64,000 bases of DNA. Source: Actinomycetota bacterium (lineage in GTDB: Bacteria; Actinomycetota; Acidimicrobiia; Acidimicrobiales; MedAcidi-G1). Position numbers and translations under genes: made by a program. Shown here in pieces: positions 61,622 to 64,000 of this stretch; the first letter of the stretch is position 1; every line of letters begins with the position of its first letter. The DNA is taken from positions 1 through 64,000 of the forward strand of contig JACNKQ010000047.1 in assembly GCA_014381945.1 (NCBI GenBank), written 5' to 3'. The notes below the pieces were generated by a model that was not told the DNA's origin, ran no database searches, and saw nothing but the letters and a program-made list of their open reading frames with translations.

Positions 61622-62680
61622 ATGGCGCCTGCCCATCCCACACCCCTGCCCACCACCGTCATCGGCGCCTTTCCCAAGCCCGACTACGTGCCGGTATCCG
61701 ACTGGTTCGACCTGTCCGACCTGGACTACGCCGCCCGCTGGTCCGACGAGATGGCAGCAGCCGGCGACGACGCAGAGGCCCTGTTCGCACGGGCCGCAGC
61801 CGAGGTGATCGTCGACCAGGTGGATGCCGGGATCGACGTGGTCACCGACGGCGAGGTGCGCCGCGAGAACTACGTCCACTACCACTGCCGGCACCTCACC
61901 GGCTTCGACTTCGAGCACCGGGCCGAGGAGACGATCCGGGGCGTTCTGCCGGTCGTACTCCCGGTGATCGTGGGCCCCGTCGCCGCCACGGAGTCGTTCC
62001 TGCCCCACGACTGGCGGGTCGCCCAGGCGTCGACCGACCATCCCGTCAAGGTCACGATCCCCGGGCCGCTGACCATCACCGACACGGTCGTCGACCGGCA
62101 CTACGGCGACCGGGCGGCCCTGGTCGCAGACCTGGCCGTGGCGATCAACGCCGAGGTGCTTGCCCTGGCCGACGCCGGCTGCACCCATATCCAGGTCGAC
62201 GAGCCGGTGTTCGCCCGGCGGGTCGACGACGCCCTCGCCTTCGGAATCGACGCCCTGGCCGCCTGCTTCGCGGACGTACCCGACACGGTCACCCGCACAG
62301 TGCACTGCTGCTGCGGCTACCCCCGCCACCTCGACGACGACGACTACGAAAAGGCGCCGCCGTCGGCCTACCTCGAGATCGCCGAGGGCGTGGATTCGGC
62401 GCCGATCGACCGGTTCAGCATCGAGGACGCCCACCGTCCCAACGACCTTGCCGACCTGCTCCCCCGCTTCCGGGACACGACCGTGATCCTCGGTTGTGTG
62501 GCGATCGCCCGCAGCCGGGTCGAGACCGTCGACGAGGTGGCTGCCCGCCTGGCCGAGGCGTTGCGCCACATCGACCGGGAACGCCTGGTGGCCGCCCCCG
62601 ACTGTGGCCTCGGCTACCTGGGCCGCGGCCTGGCGCTCACGAAGCTCCGTGTGCTGACCGAGGCGGTATCCCGGACCTGA
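61622..62680 (+). CDS. MetE C-terminal-domain family methyltransferase (methionine synthase-like)
   Basis: A 352-residue zinc-dependent TIM barrel equivalent to the catalytic half of cobalamin-independent methionine synthase. It has TTVIGAFPKPDY, VTDGEVRRENYVHY, VKVTIPGPLTITD, IQVDEP, and the zinc ligands His-x-Cys in TVHCCCGYP and Cys in APDCGLGYL. Stand-alone proteins of this type transfer methyl groups to homocysteine or other thiols from varied donors, so the donor is unknown. Confidence 0.85.
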   Translation: MAPAHPTPLPTTVIGAFPKPDYVPVSDWFDLSDLDYAARWSDEMAAAGDDAEALFARAAAEVIVDQVDAGIDVVTDGEVRRENYVHYHCRHLTGFDFEHRAEETIRGVLPVVLPVIVGPVAATESFLPHDWRVAQASTDHPVKVTIPGPLTITDTVVDRHYGDRAALVADLAVAINAEVLALADAGCTHIQVDEPVFARRVDDALAFGIDALAACFADVPDTVTRTVHCCCGYPRHLDDDDYEKAPPSAYLEIAEGVDSAPIDRFSIEDAHRPNDLADLLPRFRDTTVILGCVAIARSRVETVDEVAARLAEALRHIDRERLVAAPDCGLGYLGRGLALTKLRVLTEAVSRT

Positions 62681-62794
62681 AGGCGGCCCCAACCCGAGGG
62701 AAAGCGCTGCGTTCCCACCGGGGCTGTCACAGGCGCTGCTCAGGTTCGGCGCCATGAACGACCGACGCTCCACCTCGATGATGTACTGGTTTGT

Positions 62795-62823
62795 GAGACA
62801 ACTGTTTCTTATTTCAGTACAAT
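62795..62823 (+). promoter_or_regulatory. Promoter of the MNT/HEPN pair, leaderless
   Basis: GAGACA (62795-62800) resembles a -35 box; a 17-bp AT-rich spacer follows, then TACAAT (62818-62823), close to the -10 consensus. Six bases later is ATG 62830, so the mRNA should start at the start codon. Confidence 0.7.
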
Positions 62824-62829
62824 GGCACG

Positions 62830-63489
62830 ATGGACCTCAGCCGCCCCCTCACCGCACTGTTCCCCGGGGTACAGGGGCGCGTCCTCCAGTTCCTGGCCGG
62901 ATCCGACGAGGAGTACACCGGTCGGCGGATCGCTGCACAGGCCGGCACCTCACCATCCCAGACCTGGCGCGTCCTCCGACGCCTCACCGAACTCGGGGTC
63001 GTGGATCGCCGAGATGTGCCCCCGGCTGCCCTCTACCGCCTCGCCCACGGCACTCTGGTCGCCACCGCACTGCTCGACCTCCGCTTCGTCACCGATCGGC
63101 TCATACATCGAATGGCCGAGTCGGCGGATGCGATCGAACCGACTCCGGTCAACATCACGATCTTCGGTTCGGTCGCGCGCGGTACATCGCACGCCGGGAG
63201 CGACATCGATGTTCTCGTCATCCATGCCGACAACGTCGACCCGTCTGCAGACCCATGGCTCTCATCGATCAATGCCTGGCGCCGGTCCGTCGGCGACCTC
63301 GTCGCCAACAGTGTCGAGGTGGTGCAGGCCGGCGAGACCGAGGCGCACGATCGCCTCACGTCGAGGACAACACCCCTGTGGAACGACATCGTCATCCAGG
63401 GGCGGCACGTATTTGGCAGCAGGCTCGAGGAATTGCTGTCCAGCCATGAACCGACAACGGATCAGGACGGTTCCCGCCACAACCGCTGA
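62830..63489 (+). CDS. mntA: HTH-nucleotidyltransferase, MntA-like antitoxin
   Basis: A 219-residue protein. The N-terminal winged helix (about 15-75: YTGRRIAAQAGTSPSQTWRVLRRLTELG, in part) is followed by a minimal nucleotidyltransferase domain with the complete GSX10DXD motif: GS at 113-114 and D125-x-D127 in FGSVARGTSHAGSDIDVLVI. MntA proteins of MNT/HEPN toxin-antitoxin systems AMPylate and silence the HEPN RNase. The HTH fusion suggests it also regulates its promoter. The next gene overlaps it by 44 bp. Confidence 0.87.
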   Translation: MDLSRPLTALFPGVQGRVLQFLAGSDEEYTGRRIAAQAGTSPSQTWRVLRRLTELGVVDRRDVPPAALYRLAHGTLVATALLDLRFVTDRLIHRMAESADAIEPTPVNITIFGSVARGTSHAGSDIDVLVIHADNVDPSADPWLSSINAWRRSVGDLVANSVEVVQAGETEAHDRLTSRTTPLWNDIVIQGRHVFGSRLEELLSSHEPTTDQDGSRHNR

Positions 63490-63892
63490 TGCCCGCCGGT
63501 TTCTCGGAATGGCACTCGAGTACCTCGCCGCTGCAGGTTTCTGTCTCGACGACGACCGTTGGAACGCCGCAGCAGGCAACGCCGTACACGCAGGCATCAA
63601 TGCGGCAGACGCCCTCTGCGCCCACCACCGCGGCGTCCGTGCAGCCGGCACCGACCAGTCGGCCAGCGGTGACCTGCTGGTCGGAACCCCTGACGGGCAA
63701 CGATATGTAGGTGATCTGCTGGTCGGAACCCCTGACGGGCAACGATGTGTAGAGGCCTACCGGAGGCTCGTCGCCAACAAGGCCCGAGCCGAATCCGATC
63801 CGGCGCCGGCCAGCAGGGCGGTCGCCCAGCGCTGCGTCCGGTGGGCAACGGTCCTCGTCGACGCTGCACTTGCAAATGTCGAGCAGGCCTGA
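63446..63892 (+). CDS. hepT: HEPN-domain protein, toxin partner of MntA, probably inactive
   Basis: A 148-residue helical protein in the toxin position of an MNT/HEPN pair. RRFLGMALEYLAAAGFCLDDDRWNAAAGNAVHAGINAADALC (in part) is HEPN-like. The catalytic R-x4-6-H motif is not intact: the matching place reads R65-AAGTD-Q71, where a His would be expected. Directly after it lies a 14-residue tandem duplication (GDLLVGTPDGQRYV twice). Both suggest loss of RNase activity. Confidence 0.75.
   Translation: MNRQRIRTVPATTADARRFLGMALEYLAAAGFCLDDDRWNAAAGNAVHAGINAADALCAHHRGVRAAGTDQSASGDLLVGTPDGQRYVGDLLVGTPDGQRCVEAYRRLVANKARAESDPAPASRAVAQRCVRWATVLVDAALANVEQA
63668..63751 (+). repeat. 42-bp in-frame tandem duplication in the HEPN gene
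   Basis: Units 63668-63709 and 63710-63751 differ at only a few bases and encode GDLLVGTPDGQRYV and GDLLVGTPDGQRCV. Confidence 0.93.
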
Positions 63893-63941
63893 CCCCTTGC
63901 CTACCATCGGCGGCCGAGCCTCGATGCCTGTCCACCGGCGC

Positions 63942-64000
63942 CTATTCCTCGAAGAACGTGTTCTCGGCGTCGCCGGTGAGCACCGCTTTCACGACCTTGC
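63942..64000 (-). CDS. C-terminus of an unidentified protein (runs off the right edge)
   Basis: The minus strand reads KVVKAVLTGDAENTFFEE then TAG (63944-63942). A tail of the form GKVVKAVL is common in zinc-type alcohol dehydrogenases, but 18 residues are too few to assign a family. It converges with the HEPN gene. Confidence 0.45.
   Translation of the reverse strand, partial: KVVKAVLTGDAENTFFEE

Overview
The window is GC-rich (roughly 70%) chromosomal DNA of an actinobacterium, most likely in or near the class Acidimicrobiia. This placement is inferred from gene content: a PdtaS-type sensor kinase, a DUF3107 protein, F420/flavin LLM-class oxidoreductases, a septum-formation-domain lipoprotein, a TIGR03085-like mycothiol-type protein, an actinobacterial GH63 glycerate-glycoside hydrolase, and a complete System I (Ccm) cytochrome c maturation operon. 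No rRNA, tRNA, phage, integrase, IS element or CRISPR array was found. The DNA is gene-dense, with many 4-bp ATGA/GTGA overlaps between co-oriented genes.

Layout. 1-277: remains of a membrane/zinc-ribbon gene broken by an in-frame stop next to hexamer and 39-bp repeats. 335-9000: etfAB, a lipid-kinase-like gene, a glycerophosphodiesterase, pdtaS, an unknown protein, DUF3107, and an Fe-S module (mrp, a SufR-like regulator, then a cysteine desulfurase at 9455-10579 after a repeat-rich gap). 10602-17216: ccmABCDEFGH on the minus strand. 17254-20563: exported proteins (septum-domain lipoprotein, S1 protease, double-META lipoprotein). 20573-32976: central and sugar metabolism (GH63 hydrolase/GT4 pair, TetR, Nudix, Fur, MaoC, acetoacetyl-CoA synthetase, ADP-ribosylglycohydrolase, histidine phosphatase, LLM oxidoreductase, class I fumarase, hibernation-factor-like protein). 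33002-36900: haloalkane dehalogenase and a BtuFCD-type B12 importer under a clear cobalamin riboswitch. 36961-52595: coaE, cysQ, fabH, an ABC-F ATPase, surE, oxidoreductases, EamA transporters, plsC, a CBS protein, an MFS transporter and a YceI protein. 52687-57300: LLM oxidoreductase, a cupredoxin lipoprotein, and a second S1-protease locus that is split by a stop and headed by a 14-bp repeat array. 57373-64000: RNA methyltransferase, lipoprotein phosphodiesterase, TIGR03085-like protein, carotenoid oxygenase, MetE-like protein, and an MNT/HEPN pair.

Two themes run through the window. First, at least 17 start codons are preceded by a TANNNT -10 hexamer ending only 6-8 bases upstream, which implies widespread leaderless transcription; operon-internal genes instead carry AGGAGG-like sites or overlap their neighbour. 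Second, short tandem repeats (6, 12, 14, 15, 22, about 30, 39 and 42 bp) recur at gene starts, in linkers and in intergenic gaps, and two of the repeat-bearing loci also carry in-frame stops.

Functionally, the Ccm operon matures periplasmic c-type cytochromes, ETF carries acyl-CoA dehydrogenase electrons, and the Fe-S genes supply clusters to such enzymes. The B12 importer is controlled by its own ligand. Several lipoproteins share Thr/Pro-rich tethers that would hold enzymatic or copper-binding domains away from the membrane.
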